Shown: positions 27,290 through 35,152 of the stretch, piece after piece
Position numbering within the stretch: position 1 is the stretch's first letter
How the letters are laid out: each line of letters starts with the position of its first letter
Assembly: GCA_963842155.1 (NCBI GenBank)
Contig: CAWJFP010000010.1
Location: 1 to 36,685, forward strand
From: CAWJFP01 sp963842155
GTDB lineage: Bacteria > Pseudomonadota > Alphaproteobacteria > JACZXZ01
Direction: 5' to 3'
DNA length: 36,685 nucleotides
Notes under the pieces: model-generated
The model's input: the letters and a program-made list of their open reading frames with translations, nothing else
The model's database searches: none
What the model was told of the DNA's origin: nothing
Program-made: the position numbers and the translations under genes

Positions 27290-28552
27290 TCAAGGAGCCG
27301 GGCCGAGGATCAAGCTGGCGTTCGTGCCGCCGAAGCCGAAGGAGTTGGACAGCGCGTGGCGCACCGGCCGCTCCTTGGCGTGATGGGCAACAAGATCGAT
27401 GTCGCAGCCCTCGGAGGGGTTGTCGAGGTTCCGCGTGGGCGGCACCACGCCGTCGCGCATGGCGAGGATGCAGAAGATCGCCTCGACGCTGCCCGCGGCG
27501 CCGAGGAGATGCCCGATCGCGGATTTCGTCGAGGACATGCTGAGCTTGTACGCGTGATCGCCGAACACCCGCTTGACCGCCGCAAGCTCGATCTCGTCGC
27601 CGAGCGGAGTGGAGGTGCCATGGGCGTTGACGTAGTCGATCGCCTCGGGCGGAAGCTTGGCGCTGCGCAGTGCGTTTCGCATGGCGCGGAAGGCGCCGCC
27701 GCCGTCGGGTGCGGGAGCGGTGATGTGGTAGGCGTCGCCGGACATGCCGTAGCCGATCACCTCGGCATAGATCTTGGCGCCGCGCTCCCTGGCATGCTCG
27801 AGCTCCTCCAGCACGACGATGCCGGCGCCCTCGCCCATCACGAAGCCGTCGCGATCGCGGTCCCAGGGACGCGAGGCGGCCGGCGGATCGTCGTTGAAGC
27901 CGGTCGAGAGCGCGCGCGCCGCGGCGAAGCCGGCGACGCCCAGGCGGCAGATGGCGCCTTCCGAGCCGCCCGCCACCATGACGTCGGCGTCGCCAAGCTG
28001 GATGAGGCGGGCAGCGTCTCCGATGGCGTGGGCGCCCGTCGAGCATGCCGTCACGACCGAGTGGTTCGGCCCCTTGAAGCCGAAGCGGATGGAAACGTTG
28101 CCGGCCGCGAGATTGATCAGGCAGGCGGGGATGAAGAAAGGCGTGACGCGCCGCGGCCCGCGCTCCTCTAGCGTGCGTCCCGCATTGGCGATGCCCTCGA
28201 GCCCGCCGATGCCGGAGCCGATCATGACGCCGGTACGCTCGCGCAGCTCTTCGTCCTGCGGCTCCCAGCCGGCGTCCTTGACGGCCTGGATCGCCGCCGC
28301 CATGGCGTAGATGATGAACGGCTCGACCTTGCGCTGATCCTTGGGCGCCATCCAATCATCGGCGTTGAACAGTCCGGCCGAGGTCTCGCCCAGCGGAATG
28401 ATGGCGGCTATCTTGCAGGGCAGGTCGGAGACGTCGAAGCTTTGGATTGCTCGGATACCGGATTCACCGTCGATCAGCCGCCGCCAGACCATCTCGACGC
28501 CACAGCCAAGCGGTGTGACCAGACCCATTCCGGTGACGACGACACGTCTCAT
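27290..28552 (-). CDS. fabF: 3-oxoacyl-[ACP] synthase II (FabF)
   Basis: Elongating condensing enzyme of type II fatty acid synthesis. 420 residues. The Cys-His-His triad is visible: Cys in TACSTGAHAIGD, His in NAHGTSTPLGD and His in SSTKSAIGHLLGAAG. The C-terminal SNSFGFGGTNASLIL motif is also intact. The start MRRVVVTGMGLVTPLG is standard. No frameshift. It lies 63 nt downstream of acpP in the fab cluster. Confidence 0.97.
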   Translation of the reverse strand: MRRVVVTGMGLVTPLGCGVEMVWRRLIDGESGIRAIQSFDVSDLPCKIAAIIPLGETSAGLFNADDWMAPKDQRKVEPFIIYAMAAAIQAVKDAGWEPQDEELRERTGVMIGSGIGGLEGIANAGRTLEERGPRRVTPFFIPACLINLAAGNVSIRFGFKGPNHSVVTACSTGAHAIGDAARLIQLGDADVMVAGGSEGAICRLGVAGFAAARALSTGFNDDPPAASRPWDRDRDGFVMGEGAGIVVLEELEHARERGAKIYAEVIGYGMSGDAYHITAPAPDGGGAFRAMRNALRSAKLPPEAIDYVNAHGTSTPLGDEIELAAVKRVFGDHAYKLSMSSTKSAIGHLLGAAGSVEAIFCILAMRDGVVPPTRNLDNPSEGCDIDLVAHHAKERPVRHALSNSFGFGGTNASLILGPAP

Positions 28553-28615
28553 GGCCAGTTGATTCCGCTCCGATGGGCGGCAGTATCGCAGGGTGCTTGC
28601 GGCGAGCCCGACGGA

Positions 28616-28849
28616 TCAGACGTGCTGCTCGATGAACTGGATGGCGTCCTTCACCGTGACGATTTTCTCGGCGGCCTCGTCCGGGATCTCGCACCCGAAC
28701 TCCTCCTCGAAAGCCATGACCAGCTCGACCGTATCGAGGCTGTCCGCGCCCAGATCGTCGATAAAGCTCGCGCTTTCGCTGACTTTGCTCTCGTCGACAC
28801 CGAGATGCTCGACGACGATCTTCTTAACGCGCTCGGAAACGTCACTCAT
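28616..28849 (-). CDS. acpP: Acyl carrier protein
   Basis: A 77-residue acidic carrier. The phosphopantetheine serine is in GADSLDTVELVMAFEEEFG. The start MSDVSERVKKIVVEHLGV is typical of alphaproteobacterial AcpP. It sits between fabG and fabF with a 270-nt upstream gap that may hold its own promoter, in keeping with the high expression ACP needs. Confidence 0.97.
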   Translation of the reverse strand: MSDVSERVKKIVVEHLGVDESKVSESASFIDDLGADSLDTVELVMAFEEEFGCEIPDEAAEKIVTVKDAIQFIEQHV

Positions 28850-28880
28850 TTATGCGACCCTCGTTGTAGTCGAAGTTCAT
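28842..28880 (-). CDS. Possible 12-residue upstream frame overlapping the acpP start
   Basis: ATG at 28880 opens MNFDYNEGRINE and stops at 28842, overlapping the first eight bases of acpP in another frame. Such overlap could couple translation. There is no clear ribosome site, so it may be chance. Confidence 0.15.
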   Translation of the reverse strand: MNFDYNEGRINE

Positions 28881-28898
28881 CGTTGTAGACGAAGCTCG
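28861..28898. repeat. Two tandem 19-nt imperfect direct repeats in the acpP leader
   Basis: TCGTTGTAGTCGAAGTTCA (28861-28879) is followed directly by TCGTTGTAGACGAAGCTCG (28880-28898), identical at 16 of 19 positions. The pair ends 12 nt upstream of the acpP start, so it would be in the 5' leader. Confidence 0.7.
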
Positions 28899-29123
28899 GG
28901 GCGGGATTTCTGCCTGAAGCGACCGCATTACGCGCCTCCCGCCGGGCAGGCACAAAAAGCGGGCTTCTCTAACATACTTCCCTGGGCTTTGCCAGCAACT
29001 CTCCAGCGCGCGGGAAGCTCAGGATTTGCGGCATCGGCCCGCCGCGGCCCGATGCGCCGAAGCGCAGCCGGCTCAGCATTGTTTTATCACAAGGCGCAAC
29101 GGCCATGGTGCCGACCCGCGGCC

Positions 29124-29861
29124 TCAAATCATCGCCAAGCCGCCATTCACATGCAATGTGTGGCCCGTTATGTACGCGGCCTCCTCGCTCGCCAGATAGA
29201 CGACGGCGGCGGCGATCTCCTCCGGCTTCGCGAGCCGGCCCAGGGGCACGCGGGCGAGGATACGCTCCCGCTGCTCCCCGGTCAGCGCGTCCGTCATGGC
29301 CGTCTCCACCAGCCCCGGCGCCACGCAATTCACCGTGATGTTGCGCTGTGCCATCTCGGCGGCGACCGCCTTGCCGAAGCCGACGATGCCGGCCTTGGCC
29401 GCGGCATAGTTCGATTGCCCCGGGTTGCCGACGGCGCCGACGACCGAACCGATATTGATCACGCGGCCCCAGCGCCGCTTCATCATGCCGCGCAGGCAGG
29501 CGCGGGTGAGGCGGAAACTCGCCGTGAGGTCGATATCGATGACCGTCTGCCACTGCTCGTCCGTCATGCGCGCCGCCAGCATGTCGCGCGTGATGCCGGC
29601 ATTGTTCACCAGCACGTCGACCGCGCCCATGGCCCGCTCGGCGCTCTTGGCGAGCGCCTCTACGCCGGCGGGATCGTCGAGCCGGCAAGGCAGGATATGC
29701 GCCCGCTCGCCGAGCTCGGCCTTGAGCGCCTCCAGTGCCGCCGTGCGGGTGCCCGAGCAGGCGACGGCGGCGCCCTGGCGATGGAGCGCGCGCACGATGG
29801 CGCCGCCGATGCCGCCGGTCGCCCCCGTGACCAGTACGCTTTTGCCGCTCAGCTCGAACAA
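29124..29861 (-). CDS. fabG: 3-oxoacyl-[ACP] reductase FabG, TTG start
   Basis: NADPH-dependent short-chain dehydrogenase of fatty acid synthesis, 245 residues. TGATGGIGG is the cofactor loop, NNAG follows, and the catalytic Tyr and Lys are in YAAAKAGIVGF. It ends in TGHTLHVNGGLAMI, as FabG does. The start is taken at TTG 29861, read as MFELSGKSVLVTG, because GAGGAG lies 6 nt upstream and family members begin at this point. The frame extends 36 codons further upstream into fabD, but that is not FabG-like. Confidence 0.94.
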   Translation of the reverse strand: MFELSGKSVLVTGATGGIGGAIVRALHRQGAAVACSGTRTAALEALKAELGERAHILPCRLDDPAGVEALAKSAERAMGAVDVLVNNAGITRDMLAARMTDEQWQTVIDIDLTASFRLTRACLRGMMKRRWGRVINIGSVVGAVGNPGQSNYAAAKAGIVGFGKAVAAEMAQRNITVNCVAPGLVETAMTDALTGEQRERILARVPLGRLAKPEEIAAAVVYLASEEAAYITGHTLHVNGGLAMI

Positions 29862-29886
29862 CGGACGCTCCTCGCGTTCCGGCCGG

Positions 29887-30828
29887 TCACATCGTCTTGA
29901 GGAAGCCCTCGATCTCGGCCGGTGTCTGGATCGAGATCGCATTGAGCTCGCGCGCGATGCGCTTGGCAAGCCCGCTCAGCACGCGGCCCGAGCCGATCTC
30001 GACCAGCATATCGACGTCGCGTTCCTTCATCGCCAGCACCGATTCGCGCCAGCGCACGCGGGCCGTGACCTGTGTCACCAGCAGCTTGCGGATGATGCTC
30101 GGGTCCTCGACCGGCGCCGCGGTGACATTGGCGACGAGGGGCACGGCGGGCGCGGACATCGCGGCTTGCGCGAGCGCTTCCTCCATCACCTCCGCCGCCG
30201 GCGCCATCAAGGCGCAATGGAAGGGAGCGCTCACCGGCAGCATCAAGGCGCGCATGGCGCCCTTCTCCTTGGCCAGCGCGGCGGCGCGCTCGACGGCGCC
30301 TCGATGGCCGCTGACCACGACCTGGCCCGCGGCATTGTCGTTGGCGACGGCGCAAACCTCGCCCTCGGCCGCCTCCTCCGCCACCTCCTCGGCCTTTTCG
30401 ATATCGAGGCCGAGCAGCGCCGCCATGGCGCCCTGGCCTACCGGCACGGCCTTCTGCATCGCTTGGCCCCGCGTCTTCAACAGCCGAGCCGCGTCGGAAA
30501 GAGCGAAGCTCCCCGCCGCGGCAAGGGCCGAATATTCGCCGAGCGAATGGCCGGCGACGAAGGACGCCGCCTGGGGCAGGCGCAATCCGCCGTCGCGCTC
30601 GAGCACGCGGAAGGCGGCGAGGCTCACCGCCATCAAGGCCGGTTGGGCGTTCTCGGTCAAGGTGAGCTCGTCTTCCGGGCCCTCGAACATGAGCTTGGAA
30701 AGACGCTGGCCCAACGCCTCGTCCACTTCCTCGAAGACCAGGCGCGCGGTGGCGAAGCCCTCGAAGAGCGCACGCCCCATGCCCACGGCTTGGGAACCCT
30801 GCCCCGGAAAGACGAATGCGCGTGCCAT
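29887..30828 (-). CDS. fabD: Malonyl-CoA:ACP transacylase FabD
   Basis: Loads malonyl groups onto ACP. 313 residues. The start MARAFVFPGQGSQAVGMG is canonical. The active-site serine is in GHSLGEYSAL, the catalytic His in SAPFHCALM, and the Gln of GQGSQ forms the oxyanion region. First gene of the fabD-fabG-acpP-fabF-mltG cluster on minus; fabG starts 25 nt after its stop. Confidence 0.97.
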   Translation of the reverse strand: MARAFVFPGQGSQAVGMGRALFEGFATARLVFEEVDEALGQRLSKLMFEGPEDELTLTENAQPALMAVSLAAFRVLERDGGLRLPQAASFVAGHSLGEYSALAAAGSFALSDAARLLKTRGQAMQKAVPVGQGAMAALLGLDIEKAEEVAEEAAEGEVCAVANDNAAGQVVVSGHRGAVERAAALAKEKGAMRALMLPVSAPFHCALMAPAAEVMEEALAQAAMSAPAVPLVANVTAAPVEDPSIIRKLLVTQVTARVRWRESVLAMKERDVDMLVEIGSGRVLSGLAKRIARELNAISIQTPAEIEGFLKTM

Positions 30829-30986
30829 GCTGCCAATGCGCGATTAGACCAAACCCGGCCATGCGGCCGGGTCGGGCCAAGACAGATAGCGGTTGAGGCG
30901 CCGCTGTCAAGTCTGGCGGCCATGACAGGAAGGCCTATTTCAGCGAACGGGTGGTGTTTGGATTTTCCACCGAGCGGCGCCCTCAT

Positions 30987-31076
30987 TTAGTAGTCGCGCA
31001 GCGCCAGATAGAGCGCGGCGCCGAATAAGACGATTGCCACCGCCACGAGGATGGCGGCGGCAATGAGCGACGCCAT
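30987..31076 (-). CDS. Predicted 29-residue single-helix membrane peptide
   Basis: ATG at 31076 opens MASLIAAAILVAVAIVLF, then GAALYLALRDY and a stop. Nearly the whole peptide is one hydrophobic helix with a charged C-terminus, a composition rarely seen by chance in this GC-rich sequence. The ribosome site is weak. Similar tiny membrane proteins are common near DUF883/DUF3309 genes, but I cannot name a family. Confidence 0.4.
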   Translation of the reverse strand: MASLIAAAILVAVAIVLFGAALYLALRDY

Positions 31077-31158
31077 GGCAACGGCCACTCGCGATGGAAG
31101 CGGTCAATTCGATCTTCTTTTTTTGACCGCGCTGACGCGGGGCGTCGCCTTTGGTGAC

Positions 31159-31181
31159 CCGCGCTGCTGGCCGCAGCGCGG
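31159..31181. terminator. Strong hairpin just after the DUF883 gene
   Basis: A perfect 9-bp stem (CCGCGCTGC with GCAGCGCGG) around five bases, starting 10 nt beyond the DUF883 stop. No T-tract follows on minus, so termination is uncertain. Confidence 0.35.
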
Positions 31182-31190
31182 AGCGCTCTG

Positions 31191-31484
31191 CTAACGGCGG
31201 TGCCCGAACAGCAGGCCCAGGACGAGGCCAATTCCGAACGCGGTGAGCGCCGCGGCGACCGGTTTCTCCTCGATCTCCTTGGTCACGCTCTGCGCCCGCC
31301 GCTTCACCTCGTCGCGCACGCGCTCGCCGGCGTCGGACAGCCCGTCCACGGCCTCCCTCTTGCCATCGCGCAACAAATTCTTGAGCGTATCGCCGATGCT
31401 GCTCAGATCCTTGTTCAACTTCGCCATGTCGGCGCGCAAGTGCTTGACGTCGGCTTCGGTGCTCGAGGGTAATTCGTTGGTCAT
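31191..31484 (-). CDS. DUF883 (ElaB/YqjD-type) membrane-anchored protein
   Basis: About 97 residues from MTNELPSSTEADVKHL. A long amphipathic helical region (about 12-70) with DMAKLNKDLSSIGDTLKNLL and GERVRDEVKRRAQSV is followed by a C-terminal hydrophobic helix (AALTAFGIGLVLGLLFG) ending in HRR. This is the layout of the ribosome-associated, stationary-phase ElaB/YqjD/YgaM family. An ATG 23 codons upstream is possible but its extension is not family-like. Confidence 0.88.
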   Translation of the reverse strand: MTNELPSSTEADVKHLRADMAKLNKDLSSIGDTLKNLLRDGKREAVDGLSDAGERVRDEVKRRAQSVTKEIEEKPVAAALTAFGIGLVLGLLFGHRR

Positions 31485-31641
31485 GTCGGGGCCTTTCACA
31501 TGCTCATGCGGCGTCGCGAGAGCGGCGCGGCTTTTCGGGGAATTGCCCATCACTGACAGGTTCGGGTGGAGTTAATTCCCGGCCTCCATACTGGAATCCG
31601 CAACTTCGCGCTCTCCAACATCGCGCAGGCGGAGATTCTCG

Positions 31642-31794
31642 TCACAATCTCCCGTGCCCGGCCAACAAATAGACGATGAGCACGATCAGCAGAATACCGC
31701 CGATGCCGATGCCGCCGCCATAGCCCCACCGGGAATAACCGAAACCGCCCCCGAAGAGGAGGATCAGTACAAGAACAATCAGGATTATGTCCAT
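31642..31794 (-). CDS. DUF3309 small membrane protein
   Basis: A 50-residue frame: MDIILIVLVLILLFGGGFGY, then SRWGYGGGIGIGGILLIVLIVYLLAGHGRL. Two hydrophobic helices joined by a Gly-rich turn are the hallmark of DUF3309. A purine-rich AACGGAGGTAGAGA lies just upstream of the ATG. Function unknown; often found among stress genes in alphaproteobacteria. Confidence 0.88.
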   Translation of the reverse strand: MDIILIVLVLILLFGGGFGYSRWGYGGGIGIGGILLIVLIVYLLAGHGRL

Positions 31795-31908
31795 TCTCTA
31801 CCTCCGTTGAGGCTTCATCCACCTTTGGCCATTGTCGATCCTACCGCCGAATTGACGGCAGCCGGCGGGCATTGCTGCGGCCGGCTGCCTTTCGGATCGA
31901 CGTGAAGC

Positions 31909-32256
31909 CTAGAAAATACTTATGCCGATGCCCGGCAGGCCTATGCCTATGGCAGGACCGTAAACTACCGGCGGGGGATAATAGTATGGCGCACCGTAGT
32001 ACGGCGAGCCGTAATATGGTGTGCCGTAGTATGGTGAGCCATAGACCACCGGGGGCGCGGCATAATAGCCGCGGCCACCTCGATATACACCGCCATGTCC
32101 ACGATAGCTGGAGTAGCCCGTGTGGCGGCGTTCTTGCGCTGCCGTGCTAGCCGATGCCACAACCGTCCCGAGCACGAGAAAGGCCGAGATTGCGAGCCCT
32201 GCCGCAAGCCTCGCCGACAGGCGGCGTTTCGATTTTGCCTCGATGATGCAGGTCAT
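31909..32256 (-). CDS. Secreted Tyr/Gly-rich repeat protein
   Basis: 115 residues. A positively charged N-terminus and hydrophobic stretch (SARLAAGLAISAFLVLGTVV) form a likely signal peptide cleaved near ASA. The mature part is made of Tyr, Gly and Pro, with four near-identical units of the type PYYG(S/T/A) between about 74 and 92 and flanking PPVVYG copies. It ends in a Gly/Ile-rich tail (GIGLPGIGISIF). AGGAGGT lies upstream of the start. Probably an envelope or surface protein; no catalytic motif. Confidence 0.75.
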   Translation of the reverse strand: MTCIIEAKSKRRLSARLAAGLAISAFLVLGTVVASASTAAQERRHTGYSSYRGHGGVYRGGRGYYAAPPVVYGSPYYGTPYYGSPYYGAPYYYPPPVVYGPAIGIGLPGIGISIF

Positions 32257-32312
32257 AGCGACCTCCTTTGACGAGCATGTTGTCGCGTTGCGGAACGCGA
32301 TCGTTGGCCCCG

Positions 32313-32909
32313 TTAGTTATGTGACGCAGCGCCCCTGCGAGCGGAAGTCCTGAACACCTGGTCGGCCACCTTCTTCTGGTCATCGGGCATTGCATTGTAG
32401 AGCGCTTGGAATGCCGAAATCAGGTTCTTCAGCCCGTCGACATGCGCCTGGGCGAATTTCTCGTAGGCCGTCAAATCGTCCATCGCGGTCATGTTTTGCG
32501 GCGGCGTTGCCCGATTTGCGGCGACTACCTTTTCCATGTTGGCGGCATTTTCGCGCATCGCCTGCGCGACGGCGTTCCAAAGCGGTTCCTCTTCGGGCGT
32601 GATTTTCAGCGCTTTGTGAAGTGTCGCGATGCGCTGCTCGACGGTCTCTCCCTTCGTCCTCTTGGTGGCTCCCGTGTTGGTGGCTCCCGCGGCGGCCTGG
32701 TTCGCTGGCGCAACGGTCTGCGCCGGCTGGTTGGCGGGCTGTGCCGGTTGGGTAGCCGCCTGCGCCAGCTGGATGGGCACAGTGGCGGCGCTGTCGCCGC
32801 GAGCCGCGGTCAGCGGACTGGCGAGCATCGTGGCACCCATCAACACCGCGATGGCAACCGAGCGCAGGAACGGCGCAGGAATAGCAATCGGGTGGATGAA
32901 CGATGACAT
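32313..32909 (-). CDS. LTXXQ/Spy-like periplasmic protein
   Basis: 198 residues from the ATG at 32909, which has AAGGAGAT 6 nt upstream; an earlier in-frame ATG at 33083 lacks such a site. A signal peptide (SVAIAVLMGATMLASPLTA) is followed by a Pro/Ala/Gln-rich linker (about 50-85). A helical domain then carries VEQRIATLHKALKITPEEE and LWNAVAQAMRENAANM, resembling the LTXXQ helices of Spy/CpxP chaperones, here without the exact LTxxQ. Likely a periplasmic stress protein; the assignment is by resemblance. Confidence 0.72.
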   Translation of the reverse strand: MSSFIHPIAIPAPFLRSVAIAVLMGATMLASPLTAARGDSAATVPIQLAQAATQPAQPANQPAQTVAPANQAAAGATNTGATKRTKGETVEQRIATLHKALKITPEEEPLWNAVAQAMRENAANMEKVVAANRATPPQNMTAMDDLTAYEKFAQAHVDGLKNLISAFQALYNAMPDDQKKVADQVFRTSARRGAASHN

Positions 32910-33401
32910 GGTGATCTCCTTTTCTGGATTTTCGATCCTAGGTTCAGCTTTTCCGGATGTGCAGGTCACCGCAGTTCCTTCGCTGCACATGATTGTAGGA
33001 TATGCGCCGATTGAGGCTGTGGGATTGACTTGGATCAACTGCGGCAGCACAACGCCCGTCTCATCGTCAAAGCCATGGAGCACTCCGATGCCCCACCGCC
33101 ATTACAAGACCGTTCCGGAAAGATCACCACGTCTTTGGACAGCGTTAGCCGAGGACGGATGTTGAGCGCACTAATATTCAGCGCCGGCCATCGGCGCAGC
33201 TTTAGGCGCCCTATATAAGGAACTTCGCGCCGTTTAGTCCGTAGCGTCGCTCAAATGCGTTACGAGGCCTCTAATCGAAGCTGCCGGCCGGTCGCCTTGA
33301 GCGTCCTGCCGGTAGGGCTAGTCGTCGTGACAGCCATCGCTGCCGTGCTGGCGCCCGCTCTGGCTCGATTCGCAGCGTGAAGGCCGCTCGGTACAGTCCC
33401 G
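32910..33401. other. Gene-poor stretch between the Spy-like gene and mscL
   Basis: Holds the promoter of the Spy-like gene at its left end. A 41-codon plus-strand frame (33255-33380) opens MRYEASNRSCRPVALSVLPV and has one hydrophobic segment, but no ribosome site; it is not called as a gene. Confidence 0.35.
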
Positions 33402-33869
33402 CTACCCGCGCTTCTCGGCCAATAGGTCGCGGATTTCCCCGAGCAATATCTCGCTCTTCGGCGGCACAGGCGGAGCCGCGGGCTTTGCTTCCTCGCGCAC
33501 GTGCAGATGCGTGAGGGTCTTGATCAGCCAAAATATCGCAAAGCTGACGATCAGGAACTGGATGACGGCGTTGAGGAAGAGCCCGATGTTCAAGGTCACC
33601 GCGCCGGCCTTTTGTGCCTCGGCGAGCGTGGCGCCCGATGGCCCCTTCAGCGTGACAAAGACGTTGGTAAAGTCGATACCGCCGACCAAGAGACCGATGA
33701 TCGGGGCGATGACGTCCTTCACCAGGCTATTCACCACGCCGGTGAAGGCGACCCCGATGATTACGCCGACGGCGAGGTCGACGACGTTGCCGCGCATAAT
33801 GAAGGCGCGAAATTCATCGAGCCAAGCTGGCCGCCGAAGGCCGATCGGAGATGGTGTTCGTTCGCTCAT
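33402..33869 (-). CDS. mscL: Large-conductance mechanosensitive channel MscL
   Basis: Pentameric emergency channel that opens on hypo-osmotic shock. 155 residues from the ATG at 33869, with AAGGAGGGA upstream; an in-frame ATG 26 codons earlier lacks one. The family signature FRAFIMRGNVVDLAVGVIIG starts TM1, and the conserved FLNAVIQFLIVSFAIFWLIK forms TM2. A Pro-rich C-terminal tail follows, with a short amphipathic helix (ILLGEIRDLLAEK), the cytoplasmic bundle. Confidence 0.95.
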   Translation of the reverse strand: MSERTPSPIGLRRPAWLDEFRAFIMRGNVVDLAVGVIIGVAFTGVVNSLVKDVIAPIIGLLVGGIDFTNVFVTLKGPSGATLAEAQKAGAVTLNIGLFLNAVIQFLIVSFAIFWLIKTLTHLHVREEAKPAAPPVPPKSEILLGEIRDLLAEKRG

Positions 33870-33961
33870 GAAGAGTCCCTCCTTGTCGTTTATCCGAGAT
33901 TCCCGCGGGGCGCGCGCGGCCGAGCTTCCTGCCTTTAGCCTTGCCATGGAGCGGAAATCAA

Positions 33962-34008
33962 ACCGAGATTTTACCTGGTAGTGGGTCCATGAAGTGGACC
34001 CACTCGGT
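33962..34008. repeat. Nested inverted repeat between mscL and the accessory segment
   Basis: GTGGGTCC and GGACCCAC pair around seven bases (33981-34003), and ACCGAG/CTCGGT flank them at 33962-33967 and 34003-34008. It lies upstream of both divergent genes, so it could be an operator or an element boundary. No T-tract follows. Confidence 0.5.
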
Positions 34009-34074
34009 ATTCGGGCGCAAATGCCACAAGCTGCCCAATAAAGAGAATCCGGCTATTATCTTCCCGGGTTCCCA

Positions 34075-34755
34075 ATGACGGCAACTTATCTCAAACGCCT
34101 TCTGGGCTGGCTGGCGGCCCCTGGCCAGCTTGCCGAAATGCTTACGCTAGGGGCTCCTGCGGCCTTGGCAGTCATGGGGGCCGTTGTGGCGATTTGGCCC
34201 CCTGACCCTAATAGCGGATTTGAGAAATTTTGCTGGGTTGCTGCGTTCGTGGTGGTCGCCTTCGTAGGCACATTGGCGGCGTGGCGAAGCTCTCGCTCTC
34301 AAAAAAGTGACCAACAAAAACTCGTAGCCTTAATGACGGGCGGCGATAACTATTGCTATTTCGAGATTGTAGACCCTGCCGTTGACGATGGTAGGGGCAA
34401 CTATCAACTGGCTCTCACAGGAAGTGAAGGCGGTCCTGTATTCAAGGTGAATTATTGGATTAGCCCAGCAGGATCAAAATCGAACAAAGAATATATGTCT
34501 ATAGATGTCCGCACTCCGGAGCTTTCAATTGTGTACCCTGGCAGAAGAGCATGGGGTAGATTTTTGCCTATTGGGAAGTATTGTATAGAATTTGACGGCC
34601 AAAATGGATCTTGGGTTGAAGCGCTTGAACTAGAGTTACGGGAAGGGAAAATCTGGCAAAACATCAAGATTGTAAATCGGGATGGGCGCTTCCGTTATTC
34701 TTACGGTAGTGTGATTGACATAGTGCCACCGCCTAACGCAGCGACCACCGCTTAG
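34075..34755 (+). CDS. Two-helix membrane protein with unknown soluble domain
   Basis: 226 residues. Two membrane helices (about 20-42, MLTLGAPAALAVMGAVVAIW, and about 52-70, CWVAAFVVVAFVGTLAAW) are followed by a basic linker and a soluble C-terminal domain of about 150 residues. That domain has alternating strands (YCYFEIVDPA, YQLALTGSEG, FKVNYWISP, KYCIEFDGQ). I recognise no family. Base composition is clearly lower in GC than the housekeeping genes to the left, which marks the start of an accessory region. The 3' end overlaps the next, minus-strand gene by 23 nt. Confidence 0.65.
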   Translation: MTATYLKRLLGWLAAPGQLAEMLTLGAPAALAVMGAVVAIWPPDPNSGFEKFCWVAAFVVVAFVGTLAAWRSSRSQKSDQQKLVALMTGGDNYCYFEIVDPAVDDGRGNYQLALTGSEGGPVFKVNYWISPAGSKSNKEYMSIDVRTPELSIVYPGRRAWGRFLPIGKYCIEFDGQNGSWVEALELELREGKIWQNIKIVNRDGRFRYSYGSVIDIVPPPNAATTA

Positions 34756-34990
34756 GTCTGCCTTCCTTCATCACCACCAAGCGGCCCCGGTGGCGCATGA
34801 GCGATGTATGCACGGCGCCAAACATATTATCGATGGCCAGCTGACTCGGCTTCGCAACGCCGCGCGCTTGCAGCACTCGAATTGCGATTTCCTTGGACGT
34901 TAGCAGCCCCTCCGCGCGCCGTAGAACGTCGATAGCCGCTCGGAAGCACTCCCCTCGCTTGAACCACGGATTAGGAATGTTACGGATGGG
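34733..34990 (-). pseudogene. Winged-helix-like small protein lacking a normal start
   Basis: The minus frame reads NIPNPWFKRGECFRAAIDVL, LRRAEGLLTSKEIAIRVLQ, a helix with MFGAVHTSLMRHRGRLVV, and GRPKRWSLR before TAG at 34733. This resembles the small HTH proteins of alphaproteobacteria that begin near PNPxFKRGE and end in a GxxxRW(x)L motif. No ATG, GTG or TTG in frame lies upstream before a stop codon near 35070. Either it starts at an unusual codon (ATT 34978) or its 5' end has been lost. The shared edge with the next gene suggests a deletion or a sequence error near 34985. Confidence 0.5.
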
Positions 34991-35152
34991 GTCGGCTATG
35001 GCGAGCTGGCAGCCCGTCTCAAAAAGCGGGGCTTCGCTGAAACCGAGGCTTCGATAGCCGGGAAGCTAAATCGCGGCACATTCGCCGCGACATGGTTCCT
35101 CGCCGTGCTGGCGTCGCTCGAATTGGAAGGGGTGAGGCTAGAAGACCTGTAG
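34988..35152 (+). pseudogene. DUF6471-like protein fragment, 5' end missing
   Basis: The plus frame GVGYGELAARLKKRGFAETE, ASIAGKLNRGTFAATWFLAV and LELEGVRLEDL to the TAG at 35150 matches the DUF6471 pattern of a small helix-turn-helix protein. Full members begin about 20 residues earlier (WKAEASRFLKAELKR type). Here the upstream codons show no such sequence and no start codon. The loss begins at the same spot where the opposite gene loses its start. Confidence 0.55.

Noticed and set aside
31795..33260. EcfG-type general stress promoters upstream of the small stress genes
   Set aside because: GGAAC-like boxes occur, but none has a GTT at the required 16-17 nt spacing in the right orientation.
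33255..33380. A 41-codon plus-strand membrane-like frame
   Set aside because: No ribosome site, no known family, and hydrophobic runs of this size arise by chance in GC-rich intergenic DNA.
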